From assembly GCA_016169945.1 (NCBI GenBank), contig JADLSH010000369.1, positions 1,426,001-1,490,000 on the forward strand: 64,000 bases of DNA, in the 5' to 3' direction. This document shows positions 49,601 through 57,914 of this stretch, in pieces. Within the stretch, counting starts at the first letter, position 1. Every line of letters begins with the position of its first letter. The notes under the pieces were generated by a model that worked only from the letters and a program-made list of their open reading frames with translations, ran no database searches and had not been told where the DNA came from. The position numbers and the translations under genes are program-made. Source of the stretch: Trachythela sp. YZ-2020 (taxonomy: Eukaryota > Cnidaria > Anthozoa > Malacalcyonacea > Clavulariidae).

Positions 49601-52600
49601 TCTTATCTTCAAAAAGAAGATAGTTATAAACTTTGTTCTTGAGATAACAATTGAACAAGATCCTCTCGTTTTGTAAGCTTGATAACAACATCACCCTCGG
49701 ATTTGCGCAAACAAATGGCTTTATTTCTAACCCAACAAAACTTGAAGTTATTCTCGCGTTTGTATTTGTTCGCCTCAAACAAGAGTTCCTGTAGACGTGG
49801 GGGTAGATGTTCATAGATACCAAGATGATTAACTTGCACTTCTGAGGAGAAACCAAGTAGGTAGGTAAGTGGGTGAGGTGCAGGGGTGGGTGCAGGTAAG
49901 TGGGTGGGTAGCAGGCAGGAGTGGGTGAAGTGGGTGGGTAAGTGGGTGGGTGAGTGGGTGGCAGGCAGTGGGTGGCAGTGGGTGGAGTAAGTGGGTGGGT
50001 AAGTGGGTGGCAAGTGGGTGGGTGAGTGGGTGGGTAGTGGGTGGGTGAAGTGGGTGGGCAGTGGGTGGGTGCAGGCAAGTGGGTGGGTGATGGGTGGGTG
50101 AGGGTGGGCAGTGGGTGGGTGGGTGGTGGGTGGGTGGGTGGAGTGCAGGTGGGTGAGTGGGTGGGTGAGTGGGCAAGTAAGTGGGTGGGTGCAGTGGGTG
50201 GGTGAGTGGTGGGTGGAGTGGGTGGGTGGGTGGGTGGGGTGCAGGCAGGCAGGTGGCAGGCAGTGCAGCAGGCAGGTGGGCAGGCAGGCAGTGGCAGGGT
50301 GGCAGGCAAGCAGTGGGTGAGGCAGGCAGGCAAGCAGGTGAGTAAGTGGGTGGAGTGGGTGGGTGGGCAGTGGGTGGGTGGGTGGGTGGGTGGGTGGGTG
50401 GGTAAGTGGGTGGCAAGCAGTGGGTGGAGTGAGTGGCAGTGTGGTGCAGCAGCAGGTGGGTGAGTGCAGGTGGAGTGAAGTGGGTGGGTGAGGCAGGGTG
50501 GGTGCAGTGGGTGGTGTGGTGAGTGGGTGGGTGAGTGGGTGCAGGCAAGCAGGCAGTGGGTGAGTGGGTGGCAGTGGGTGGGTGGGTGGTGGGTGGGTGA
50601 GTGGGTGGGTGAGTGGGTGCAGGTGAAGTGGGTGGAGTGAAGTGGGTGGGTAGTGGGTGGGCAGTGAAGTGGGTGGGTGAGTGGGTGGGTAGCAGTGGGT
50701 GGGTGAGTGGGTGGAGTGCAGGTGGGTGGGTGGGTGGGTGGAGTAAGTGGGTGGGTGAAGTGGGTGGGTGGGGTGGGTGGGTGAGTGGGTGGGTGGGTGG
50801 GTAGGTGGAGTGGGTGGGTGGGTAGTGGTGGGTAGAGTGGGTGAGTAGGTGGAGTAGTGGGTGGGTAAGGTGGGTGGGTGAGTGGGTGGGTGAAGGGTGG
50901 TGTGTAAGTGGGTAGGTGGAAGGGTGTTACTAAACATTTATATCAGTACTATCTCTATAAAGAAAAGTAATACAAAAATTATTTTACATTTCAGATGGTG
51001 GTAACGTATGGATGTGGGGAACCAACGAATTTGGCCAACTTGGTACAGAAGATAATTTTACGATGATCAGCAAACCTTGTAAACTTCAAATTTCAGAAGA
51101 TGACAGGTGATTTAATTGTTGCTGCATATGTTTAAAATAATATCAAACTGAATCTACTGCATGGTATAGCTCTATCTAATTGACCAGCAGCTTTAATTGT
51201 CATGCCCTACTCAATATATAGAAATATTTGGCAACTCTATACTGATTATACAATTATCGGTACATACAGTAATTCTGACTGATCGAGTACTGTATATCAC
51301 GACATTTTCCGCTTAGCCTAGTTTGTCAGTGTTGAAATATAGAAATTTGCCCCAGTCAGTCTAGTATGGTTATTTGTTACAAATCGGAATTTTTTTTAAA
51401 CTAGATCATTAATAAAGTTCTGTTAAGGTTAAGTTGACTATATTTAGGTTCATCATTATTGTATATGATTGAGGAAACAATGTTAACAACAGTGTTACAC
51501 GGTACATATAGCGCTAAATTGTTCGTCCATGAATGGCAGAGTTGGTGCAACCATGCTTCTCGTAAAAGCTTGTGAAATCCATTATTTTTAGTTTGACTGC
51601 TCTGATAACAGATGTGAATTGTGGTAGTCGACATACAGCTCTTGTTACTTGTAAGTTTTCTCTTGTTGTTGTTACACCGCCCCAAAGTTCAATTACGTAA
51701 GCCCTTCCTTACATCATTTCCTTATTTTTCAATCAACTTCAAGTTAATGGTTCATTGTACTGTTTTGGAGACAACACATTTAACCAGCTGGGAAAGAAAA
51801 ACACGGTGGATGGTCCAGCAAAATGTAATAGACCTGAAAGGATAAAATTTCCATCTGGAGTAAAAATCAAGATAATCTCTTGTGGGGCTTACCACACTGC
51901 TGCTGTGTCAGGTAGGTTGATGTCGCGGTAGTACTTCGTAAACAGAAGCCGCGGTTTTCCAGTCCTGGTGCAAAGCTTCGTGTGAAGACTGGAAAATCGA
52001 TGTTAGATTTTTATAAAATATTGGCATGAAAACGTAAGGAAAGTAATATATTTAAGGAAAGTATATATTTTTCCAAGTTTTACGCGACTTTAACACTTTC
52101 TTCTTGGGTCGACTTCACTTAATTTTAGTTGTAGGTTTTAGAATCACGATGAAACAATGAATCTTATATTTAATCAGAGTAGCTTCGTCAGCACTCAATT
52201 GTGCTGTTAACAATGAAGGCCCTGAAATAACAAAAAAAATTACATCAATCTAATATAAATACAATATGATTAAATCTAACCATAGGTAAATCTTAAATAT
52301 TTTAAATTATAGAATGTGTTTTCTTTCTCAATAGAGAAAGGCGAGATATTTACCTGGGGCAATGGTTCTGATGGTAAGCTTGGACATGGTGATCAATCCT
52401 CAAGGTAAAGAAAATGTTCAGTTTTGTGTTACAGAGAGATAGCGCGAACCAGTCCTGGAAAAAAGGATGTTCAACGGATCCTGCTTAATGTTCAACGGAT
52501 CCTGAGTTTGCCTTTTTTTAAATGTTCCGCAGAGATTCCATGAGATTTTAAAGCATTGTGGGATATCATGGCTTTGTTTGTTGAAGCAGATCGAGTGCTG

Positions 52601-54099
52601 TATGGTCTACTGTATGGTCTACTGTATGGTCTACTGTATGGTCTACTGTATGGTCTACTGTATGGTCTACTGTATGGTCTACTGTATGGTCAAGACCAGT
52701 AGACTTCATGACATACTTACTATTATATGCGCAATACTTACACCACAATAAATCTCACGTACTTATGTCAATTATGCCATATGGCATCTTTGACTTTACA
52801 CAAAGCATCCACCATGCTTGCCATGGGCATGCATATGACAGCCTTGTGGCGAATGAAGACAAAGAAGGCATTGACCTTCTGACATTCCAATATAGGTTAT
52901 TTCATTGCATTTTCTTTTCTTTGAATAACCTAGGTTCCAACCAACGCAGATATCAGAATGTTTTGAAGGAAAACGAGTGATGTCAGTGTCGTGTGGTTCT
53001 GCACATACTGCATGTACAGCGGCAATACGCCCTAGGGGAAGTTTGGTTAAGAAATGTATGGGTTGTCAGAGGAAATTCTCAATAATACAGGTAAGAAACG
53101 CGAGGGTAGAGTGCTACACCTTGGCTTTAGCGATACTAGCAAGTACCGAAGCAGGACTGATATTCTTTAGGATGCACCATGAGTGACTTACGAGTACCTG
53201 GATCAGTCAATCAGTTGCCCAATATGAGTCAGACATTTTCTAATAGCAGTTAGCATAACAATAGCTGAACAAGATTCAGTGATCGGAATCTTCCATGGCG
53301 TCTTTATTATTTTGAAAATTCCGCTGACGTTATGCAAAGGACCTATTAAGCTTGGTCTCCATTTGGTCGTAAATGTCGTGACCAAGTTATGGTCAGCGAT
53401 GTGATTTCATGTCATTTGTGAAATAGTCTGCATCATTCTTTCTTGTGTTTTGTATGCAAATCAATCTTTTGTGATTGAAGAGGTATATCTGCACTCTAAA
53501 GCATCGGTCACCTAGATATGTTCGCGACCGTTACGACTAAGTGGGAACCAGGCTTTAGTATGAATAGAAAGTCAACAATAAATCCAAAGGTGCGGTTAAA
53601 GCATGCTTGCCTAAAGAAAGACTGCGTGCAGGTCATGCAGTACTAACTGAAAAACACACAGACGCGAAAGACGTGTATCATATAGTCTGACACTTTCAGG
53701 ATACAATTATTCAGGATTCAATTAGACAAAACTTGTTTAATTTTACAAATTAATACGTTAGTGTTTCGTGTGGTGCGCGAAAGCGTATTTAACGTATAGA
53801 ACTTTGCTAAAACCTATGCTAAAACTTATGGCTTTCAGAACACCACCTCATACAACATCATTGACCTCGTTCACATGACATGTTTATCTTGGCCTTGAAT
53901 GATTAAGAGACAGGGCGTGTATTTGTGCATTTGCACCATGGGATATTGCATGCTTTTCAATTTTTGATATTTTTCTTCAATTCAGGCCCGTTGTCATTGT
54001 CATCGTTGTAATGGGACATTTTGTTCATCATGTGCACCCAAAAGACCACGACGTCTCTGTGACAAGTGCTTTAAAATCATTGCAGAAGAAGAGGCTTAG
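36091..54099 (+). CDS. PH-RCC1(x7)-FYVE-like protein, PRAF architecture
   Basis: My model joins 18 exons: 36091-36201, 36347-36383, 37785-37838, 38382-38464, 39129-39233, 39967-40083, 40576-40642, 41037-41096 (uncertain), 43625-43783, 44200-44355, 45063-45209, 45724-45894, 50995-51106, 51592-51650, 51744-51911, 52335-52404, 52934-53090 and 53986-54099. Phases agree throughout and the total is 649 codons with the stop. The start is the first ATG after an in-frame stop at 36052. Order: PLC-like PH domain, low-complexity linker, seven RCC1 repeats, FYVE-like zinc finger at the C-terminus. In plants this order defines PRAF proteins, where PH and FYVE bind phosphoinositides and RCC1 acts as a propeller. 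By analogy this would be a membrane-linked regulator of a small GTPase, but that is inference. One intron of 5.1 kb holds a LINE and a minisatellite. Confidence 0.85.
37003..37399. mobile_element. hAT-like MITE in intron 2 of the PRAF-like gene
   Basis: The left end CAGGGGCGAAACTTC and right end GTAGTTTCGCTCCCG are inverted. The flanks GGTATTGT (36995-37002) and AGTATTGT (37400-37407) differ at one base, a decayed 8-bp duplication. Tandem CCCCTCTACA units lie near its right end. Confidence 0.7.
40832..41019. mobile_element. foldback MITE just before putative exon 8
   Basis: Arms of about 75 bp: ACAATTACTTTATGGTTT and GTGTTTGGATGGCCTGATCC against their complements. The loop is rich in CTCGAG/TTCTTAACTC-like motifs. 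A third partial copy of the GTGTTTGGATCAGGCC block lies at 40771-40803. It ends 17 bp upstream of the acceptor proposed for exon 8. Confidence 0.75.
41037..41096 (+). CDS. putative linker exon 8 of the PRAF-like gene
   Basis: A 60-nt stretch between GGCAG and G|GTTAGT would encode the Gln/Pro-rich linker [19 protein letters not shown]. It enters and leaves in phase 1 like the RCC1 exons, so including or skipping it does not change the frame. The acceptor has a weak pyrimidine tract. Without transcripts it stays uncertain. Confidence 0.4.
41669..41772. mobile_element. short palindromic MITE in intron 8
   Basis: ACAATTAGATTATGAGCTC and GATTTCTATGAGGTGATAGTTG are mirrored around a GGGCGAAGCCC centre. 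No coding capacity. Confidence 0.65.
42663..43089. mobile_element. hAT MITE, perfect 8-bp duplication, intron 8
   Basis: The ends CAGTGGCGCCGG and GACGCCCCTG lie between CTAACAAA copies (42655-42662 and 43090-43097). Poly-G and poly-C blocks adjoin the ends, as in the family copies at 18966 and 56970. Confidence 0.82.
43112..43347. mobile_element. TTAA-flanked MITE with about 85-bp perfect arms
   Basis: The arms begin AGGGAACTTTAGATTTGACG and stay nearly identical through the TCTGCTAATACAAA region. Both ends are flanked by TTAA (43108-43111 and 43348-43351), the piggyBac-type target. The near identity of the arms suggests a recent insertion. It is stacked only 14 bp from the hAT MITE's right duplication. 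Confidence 0.82.
46030..46193. repeat. GTAGGTAAGTAG minisatellite, left part
   Basis: A regular (GTAGGTAAGTAG)n tract from about 46100, with looser GTAGGTATAG-type units before it. It stops abruptly at the LINE 3' tail. The same GTAGGTAAGT units resume on the other side of the LINE at 49858, so one array was split by the insertion. Confidence 0.88.
46446..48123 (-). pseudogene. LINE reverse transcriptase, one frameshift and one nonsense codon
   Basis: Blocks in order: [18 protein letters not shown] (48123-47872); then, after a frame change near 47880, [31 protein letters not shown] and [16 protein letters not shown] (47852-47418). Next comes a single TGA at 47418-47420, followed in the same frame by [20 protein letters not shown], the catalytic FADDT box, a thumb with [18 protein letters not shown], and the C-terminal tail [14 protein letters not shown] ending at 46446. 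Relatives have Arg at the stop site, and TGA can arise from CGA by one CpG transition. The enzyme primes cDNA synthesis at the nicked target. This copy is inactive but young. Confidence 0.9.
48305..49579 (-). CDS. LINE ORF2 N-terminus, AP-type endonuclease
   Basis: A 424-codon open frame. The exonuclease-endonuclease-phosphatase fold starts at about residue 100. It shows LHINCRSL (Asn), VIGVSETWL (Glu), [27 protein letters not shown] (Asp/Asn), LIDNIFTN and LSDHLPVF (catalytic Asp-His). All catalytic motifs of APE-type LINE endonucleases are present. After about residue 330 it runs into the linker ([24 protein letters not shown]) and stops before the RT, which continues in another frame. The ATG at 49579 follows the ORF1 end by about 45 bp. 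Confidence 0.88.
   Translation of the reverse strand: MAVNNSLIESESPLPFNHLDDTAFNAVLYEFDHGPLNFDLDRLESLIFNPIEYLPSTLENSFITNLDPDLNFNELMPPNSRYMIESEVNELVTDKPCNSGMSFLHINCRSLIGNFDRFRVLTTNLLDSFSVIGVSETWLNDDTFNTVNLPGYNFISNHRRGKTGGGVGLYLGDYFQYKLIQDCNISNPEVIESLFVEISNPLGKNIIVGTVYRPPNQNLVSFIEDFNKILSIISKDNKQCYIMGDFNLDLLHCDHHAYTQEFIDSLFSHMFIPLINKPTRLTSHSATLIDNIFTNCFTQNIVNGIILNDLSDHLPVFALSGTKFEKPNNETTYYTRDYNDLNMIKFQTKLSQVEWTRVLMGQDPNRLYDVFAEEYYSHFEDCFPLKISKLNSCRKSKLPWITKGLLISVKKKLYKNISQTLPCT
49624..49857 (-). pseudogene. C-terminal end of LINE ORF1
   Basis: The last 75 or so codons of a frame ending at 49624 read [36 protein letters not shown] and [12 protein letters not shown]. This resembles the C-terminal segment that precedes ORF2 in CR1/L2-like LINEs (LTP...LFxxAKxxKRENxFKFxWVxxGxIxxRK). 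Upstream the frame runs into the minisatellite, giving a long false His/Pro/Thr-rich extension. The real element is truncated at about 49857. Confidence 0.7.
49858..50925. repeat. 1-kb GTGGGT minisatellite, G-quadruplex-prone
   Basis: More than a kilobase of imperfect GTGGGTGGGTGA, GTGGGTAA, GTGCAGGCAAGT and GGCAGGCA units. At 50372-50402 it contains eight consecutive GGGT units. The G-rich strand is the sense strand of the host gene, so the unspliced RNA would be G-rich. Every reading frame on both strands is nearly stop-free, which creates several long false ORFs. Confidence 0.93.
52599..52690. repeat. 12-bp tandem repeat in intron 16
   Basis: Almost eight head-to-tail copies of TGTATGGTCTAC with almost no divergence, starting about 195 bp after exon 16. 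The uniformity suggests recent expansion and likely length polymorphism. Confidence 0.92.
53039..54099 (+). other. C-terminal FYVE-like zinc finger of the PRAF-like gene
   Basis: The end of exon 17 ([12 protein letters not shown]) and exon 18 ([20 protein letters not shown], then RLCDKCFK) give the spacing C-x2-C ... C-x2-C ... C-x2-C ... C-x2-C of a FYVE finger, eight possible zinc ligands. Against the canonical finger, the Trp of the N-terminal WxxD motif is missing (SLVKKC precedes the first Cys) and the R(R/K)HHCR patch reads ARCHCHR. Binding of PI3P may therefore be weakened or changed. An intron splits the finger exactly before the basic patch. The stop is TAG at 54097-54099, only a few residues after the finger. 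Confidence 0.82.
53350..53560. mobile_element. diverged palindromic MITE in the last intron
   Basis: TTAAGCTTGGTCTCCATTTGG pairs imperfectly with TAAGTGGGAACCAGGCTTTA. This is the same family as 32017-32150, but the arms are more diverged. Confidence 0.6.
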
Positions 54100-54348
54100 G
54101 AAGTGCAAAGATGAGAAGTCTTTCTCGGTTGATATTGAAAACAGTACATTGTATAAAGGAATTGTCCATCATGCCTGTAAGGCTATAAAATAAGGCTTTG
54201 ACCTGAAAGCCTAGGAAAACTAGGAAAAATTGCCATTGTTCAATTGTTGCAAAAACATCTGAAAATCTCTAGTTTCTTTGTTTGCCCATCCTTGACAACA
54301 TTGTTGCAGACACAAAATGTCCTCTTGGTGATATATTTTACTATTATA

Positions 54349-54354
54349 AATAAA
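54349..54354 (+). promoter_or_regulatory. polyadenylation signal of the PRAF-like gene
   Basis: AATAAA lies 250 bp after the TAG stop. It is the first canonical hexamer downstream. Confidence 0.55.
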
Positions 54355-54605
54355 TGAATATTATAGTAGTTTTTATAATTATGACATAAATTAAGTTGTA
54401 AAGGTATTAATAATATTATATGTTGATGTTAGAATAAGCTGATGAAAATGACAATTTTAATTTGTTTCAATTAATTGAGAGATTAACAATTAAAAGTGAA
54501 CGAACACACTGAATTAATCTCTGAAGATATTACAAAGCTGAAATAGTCAACATACCAAACAGTTTAATTCTTATAGTTCCAGCACTTTAAATAATCACCT
54601 ATAAA

Positions 54606-54814
54606 CAGGGGCGTAGCGTGCGGGAGGGTGTAACACCCCCCAATATTTACGGAACGGTCGGTAAAACACAGACACGGAAATATATAATATTAACGTGTAA
54701 AATAAACATGAAGCTATATATTAAACGGAGGATATCGGATGTGCAGGACCATGTGTTCCTCGGTAAATATTAGACGTTACACCCCCCAGTCAAAATGATC
54801 ACGCTACGCCCCTG
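54606..54814. mobile_element. hAT MITE, perfect 8-bp duplication
   Basis: The ends CAGGGGCGTAGCGTG and ATCACGCTACGCCCCTG are inverted and flanked by CCTATAAA at 54598-54605 and 54815-54822. At 209 bp it has no coding capacity. Confidence 0.9.
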
Positions 54815-54822
54815 CCTATAAA

Positions 54823-55604
54823 ATTCTCATATTTTATCCCAATCAGCTTGCTGCAGTAAAGTTGTTTTCGCATTAAGTTGCTGCAAGCTTGTCACTTACA
54901 ACTTTTTAACAAATTAAATAAAAAATAGCAAATGGCAAGGTGAGTTGCTTGCCCACATGGAGGGATGACTCAATTGTGATTTATGGAAAGAAAATTTCAG
55001 ATCAAATGAAGACTATTGCAAGATATATATATGTGTGACATGTTAGTTAGTTCTAATGGATGGTGCAGAGGCCTGGCCACTGAAAAGAATTAATTGGAGA
55101 ACAGAGGTGCATGGTAAATGCAAATGCTACAGTATGTCCATTGCTTCAGTAATGGACCAAACATAACCTGGTAGAGGGTGCTGAGTGGTCGCTGGTCATG
55201 GAATGTGACCATCAACTGGAGGGTAAAACTGCCACTGTTCCGGGGGAGGGCATTGACTGAGACAGGGTGTGTCACACAAGGGAGTTACGGCACTGTTCTA
55301 GTGAAAACAATATCAATTAATGAATTAAAATTTGTCATGTTAGCAAATATATTTAACAGGTTCCAAATTAATCGTCAACACCGATATCTTCACAGGTACA
55401 TATCGTTTGCCATTGCCACAAATATTCCGTCTTCCATATAGACTGGTGAATTAATGTACTGGTATAAACATTGGCAACATCTGATATGAATAGTATTAAA
55501 AAATGCTGCAATGTGGTTTACTGGTATTTTGTCAATACATGTACCATAGTATAAATTGTCTGAAGACTGCGATCTTGAAATATCTCTGCACTTTCTTTTA
55601 ATAT
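54823..55604. other. gene-free stretch between the PRAF-like gene and MRPL36
   Basis: No exon is recognised. Overlapping open frames on both strands near 55090-55441 have no motif. This must include the 3' untranslated region of the minus-strand MRPL36 gene, but no canonical signal was seen. Confidence 0.4.
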
Positions 55605-55826
55605 TTATAAAAACTTCTTTTCTTTCCCAGATTGTTTCTGTTTATGTCTTGGATTTTCCTTGCAAATCACACGCAGAACACCTCTCCTCTTTACAAAACG
55701 ACAACTACTGCACCGCATTCTCAACGACGTTCTCACTTTATAAGTTCTTAAAGTCATCAAAGATAACGCAAAACCTCTCTCGTACACTTGTTTCAGCAAA
55801 TTTCGACCATACATAAAGTTAAACAT
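55605..55826 (-). CDS. MRPL36: mitochondrial ribosomal protein bL36m
   Basis: An intronless 73-codon frame. The C-terminal half, [19 protein letters not shown] and [13 protein letters not shown], is the bL36 signature: the zinc ligands C-x2-C, C and H (RCSSC, IC, RHK), many basic residues and the PRHKQ end. bL36 is a small protein of the large ribosomal subunit. The first 25-30 residues are basic and hydrophobic and lack acidic residues apart from one Glu, as expected of a mitochondrial presequence ([18 protein letters not shown]). It is shorter than the human protein mainly at the N-terminus. The start was taken as the first ATG; a second at residue 24 would remove the presequence. Confidence 0.85.
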   Translation of the reverse strand: MFNFMYGRNLLKQVYERGFALSLMTLRTYKVRTSLRMRCSSCRFVKRRGVLRVICKENPRHKQKQSGKEKKFL

Positions 55827-56753
55827 GACTTACTTCAGTGAAATTTTAGTATAAAATCATCAAAATGACAATATGTTGGCAATATTTGAAAATTTGTAGT
55901 GTTTCGGTATTAATGTTCGGGATCTTTGGTTATTTCGGGGAACGTCGGAAAACATTCCACTGCAATCGGCAACCACTTTTGAAGTTTTTCCTTAACGATA
56001 GGAATTTTGCATTGTTTTTGTATATTACTATAAATTCTCGAACTAATTATGTGCTTGATATTTGTCATACCCTCACAATGCAGAAAACCTAATTTTAAAA
56101 ATATGTCATGGGTGAACACTCGGCTTACCGAATCACCCCACAACCAGTGGTGTGGAAGAGGGGGGCGCTTGGGGGCGGAGCTCCCCACCTCTTCAAGCTA
56201 TGAGGGACTGAGTTCCCCTTCTTTTTTGCAAGAATGCTTGATGTATAATTTTTCCATAGTTTTCATGGTTTGGGGGTTACTGATGACGTTATTCATTCCC
56301 GAATGTTTTCACTTGGTAATCATGCTCGTCAATGGTTCTGACAAGGCCGGCGATAGCCCGTCACGGGCCCAGGGCAGATTGGTGAACGCGGGCCCCCCTC
56401 ACTCTCTCCAGTAGCGCAGCCAGGGTTTTGACTTTAGACGGGCAAAACAAACATAGATTCGGAATCGGAATACGACCGCCAATGGTTCGAGAATGCTAGT
56501 AGGGGGTTCGGGGCATGTTCCCCCGGGGAAATTTAGGGTCTCTAGAACAGCATTTGACGCATTCTGAGACTTTATTGTTATTCCAGACAATGCACTTTCC
56601 CCCCACTTTCTGCCCAGATTTCAACTTTTCACATAGTTGGTGTTTGGCTGACATGCAGTTATGGTTCTATTATGCCATTTATTTCAGAAATGTATAATAT
56701 ATTAAATAAATAGGCGCCCATAAAACCTTACATGTGACGCGAATTACATCCTT
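55827..56753. other. gene-free stretch
   Basis: No exon is seen. It contains scraps of the poly-G/poly-C MITE families (56150-56240, 56350-56600), including the phrase CCCCCGGGGAAATTTAGGG, which recurs in other forms at 31240 and 61280. The upstream region of MRPL36 must lie at its left edge. Confidence 0.4.
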
Positions 56754-57685
56754 AAGCCTCGGTCAAACGAGGATGAGAGTTGGCATTAGCAAGTGAGAGT
56801 TTGCATGAGAGTTTGTTCAACTCTCATACCACGGTCAAACGAGAATAAGATCAGAGTTGCACGAGATTCGCGCAACAGAAATAATTTAGCGCACGAAAAC
56901 GGAGCCCTGAGAATAGCTCTAAATTTAGATTTCCTTCTTAGCTTTTCTTGTTATAGGCACAGTAATAACCAGGGGCGCCGGAAGGTAGCCGAAGCGGCGG
57001 GGGCAGTCCCATGAAAAGGGCACAAGCGCCGAAGGCGCGAGAAATTTGTAGGGGTTCTGGGGGAAATTAAAAAATCTACACTCTCTGAAATGCCATTTCC
57101 TGCATTTTGAGTGGAGATTTTACATAATTCTGAATATTATAAAACGATAACACACAGGAATTAACTAAGGGAATGCGTTATTGCGGAGCTTAACTGCGCT
57201 AATCGACCACGGAAAACTAGGCGTGTGAGGAAATCAGAAAAATCTAGATAACTTATCAAGAAGATAACTAGTCAATTAACGTAATCTAGTTAAACTGCAC
57301 GGTCATAATCCTTATTAAACCTATGAGGGCTAGTCTGGTCACAATAATAATAATTTATTCATTACAATGCACTTTATTGTTAAGAAAAAGGGCAACCGGT
57401 TGCCCCCGCGTGCCCCCGTAGTATAAGGGCAGCGGGGGCAGCTGCCCCCGCTGCCCCCGTGGCTCCGGCGCCCCTGGTAATAACGTGTTATTTTGTTAAG
57501 CTAATGTTTATAAAAAGGCCAAAACACTAGTCTGACTATAGTTGTTTCAAATTCTTATGCAACTCTCATGACCCGTCAAACGAGCAAAACTCTCATCACT
57601 CGTATACTCTCAATAAAATTTGAACCAGCTCAAAGTTGATAAGAGTGCATGAGAGTCGATGAGAGTTGGTGGTCAAACCCGAAAA
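56754..57685. mobile_element. MITE with GGTCAAACGAG ends, split by a hAT MITE
   Basis: The left part, CTCGGTCAAACGAGGATGAGAGTTG, and the right part, with GAGAGTCGATGAGAGTTGGTGGTCAAAC, carry GAGAGTT motifs facing each other. A related scrap is at 60052-60175. The hAT MITE at 56970-57476 landed inside it. The right boundary is approximate. Confidence 0.6.
56970..57476. mobile_element. hAT MITE, perfect 8-bp duplication
   Basis: The ends CAGGGGCGCCGGA and TCCGGCGCCCCTG are inverted, with GTAATAAC at 56962-56969 and 57477-57484. GGGGGCAG/CTGCCCCCG blocks adjoin both ends, as in the other family members in this window. Confidence 0.9.
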
Positions 57686-57914
57686 TTCGGGTAAGGAATT
57701 TTGTGCACACGAAGGAATTTTAGAGCATATTTCAAGGAATTCCAGAAATTTGTGTGAGAAAATCGATAAATGACAAATGACAGAAAAAGTAATTATTCAA
57801 ATTTCCATTGAGTTTGACCTATTTACAGCTATTAAAAGTTGCGTACATGGTAACCATAGATTATTAAGCGTCAACAAATCGACAATAAAGTTTATATCCA
57901 AATTACACCGCACG

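Larger units (their letters stand above)
46194..49857 (-). mobile_element. CR1/L2-like LINE inserted in a minisatellite
   Basis: This minus-strand LINE retains the C-terminal end of ORF1, an open endonuclease frame, a nearly intact reverse transcriptase and a 3' tail of (CTTAAT)n type (46194-46216, read as AGATTAAGATTAAGATT on +). The 5' end is truncated inside ORF1. Both flanks are GTAGGTAAGT minisatellite, so the target duplication cannot be told apart from the repeat. It lies in the 45895-50994 intron of the PRAF-like gene, antisense to it. Confidence 0.92.
43625..53026 (+). other. seven RCC1 repeats, exons 9-17 of the PRAF-like gene
   Basis: Each blade has the RCC1 signature. Blade 1 (43625-43783): [14 protein letters not shown]...[13 protein letters not shown]. 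Blade 2 (44200-44355): [14 protein letters not shown]...[13 protein letters not shown]. Blade 3 (45063-45209): [13 protein letters not shown]...[10 protein letters not shown]. Blade 4 (45724-45894): [14 protein letters not shown]...[13 protein letters not shown]. Blade 5 (50995-51106 plus 51592-51650): [12 protein letters not shown]...[12 protein letters not shown]. Blade 6 (51744-51911): [12 protein letters not shown]...[13 protein letters not shown]. Blade 7 (52335-52404 plus 52934 on): [14 protein letters not shown]...[12 protein letters not shown]. Seven blades are enough to close a propeller. Five blades are single exons; blades 5 and 7 are each split by a phase-2 intron. Blade 3 is the most divergent. 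Confidence 0.9.

Noticed and set aside
49624..50937. 437-codon minus-strand frame rich in Thr, His and Pro, with overlapping frames of 254 and 239 codons
   Set aside because: The GTGGGT minisatellite lacks stop codons in almost every frame on both strands. Only the last 75 or so codons are real (LINE ORF1 end).
52599..52690. Regular 12-bp repeats, considered as CRISPR-like
   Set aside because: Head-to-tail units without spacers in an intron of an animal gene; an ordinary short tandem repeat.
43625..54099. RCC1 exons as NEK8/NEK9, HERC or ALS2
   Set aside because: No kinase, HECT, DH, MORN or VPS9 segment is found. The upstream exons give a PH domain and the last exons a FYVE-like finger, in phase.
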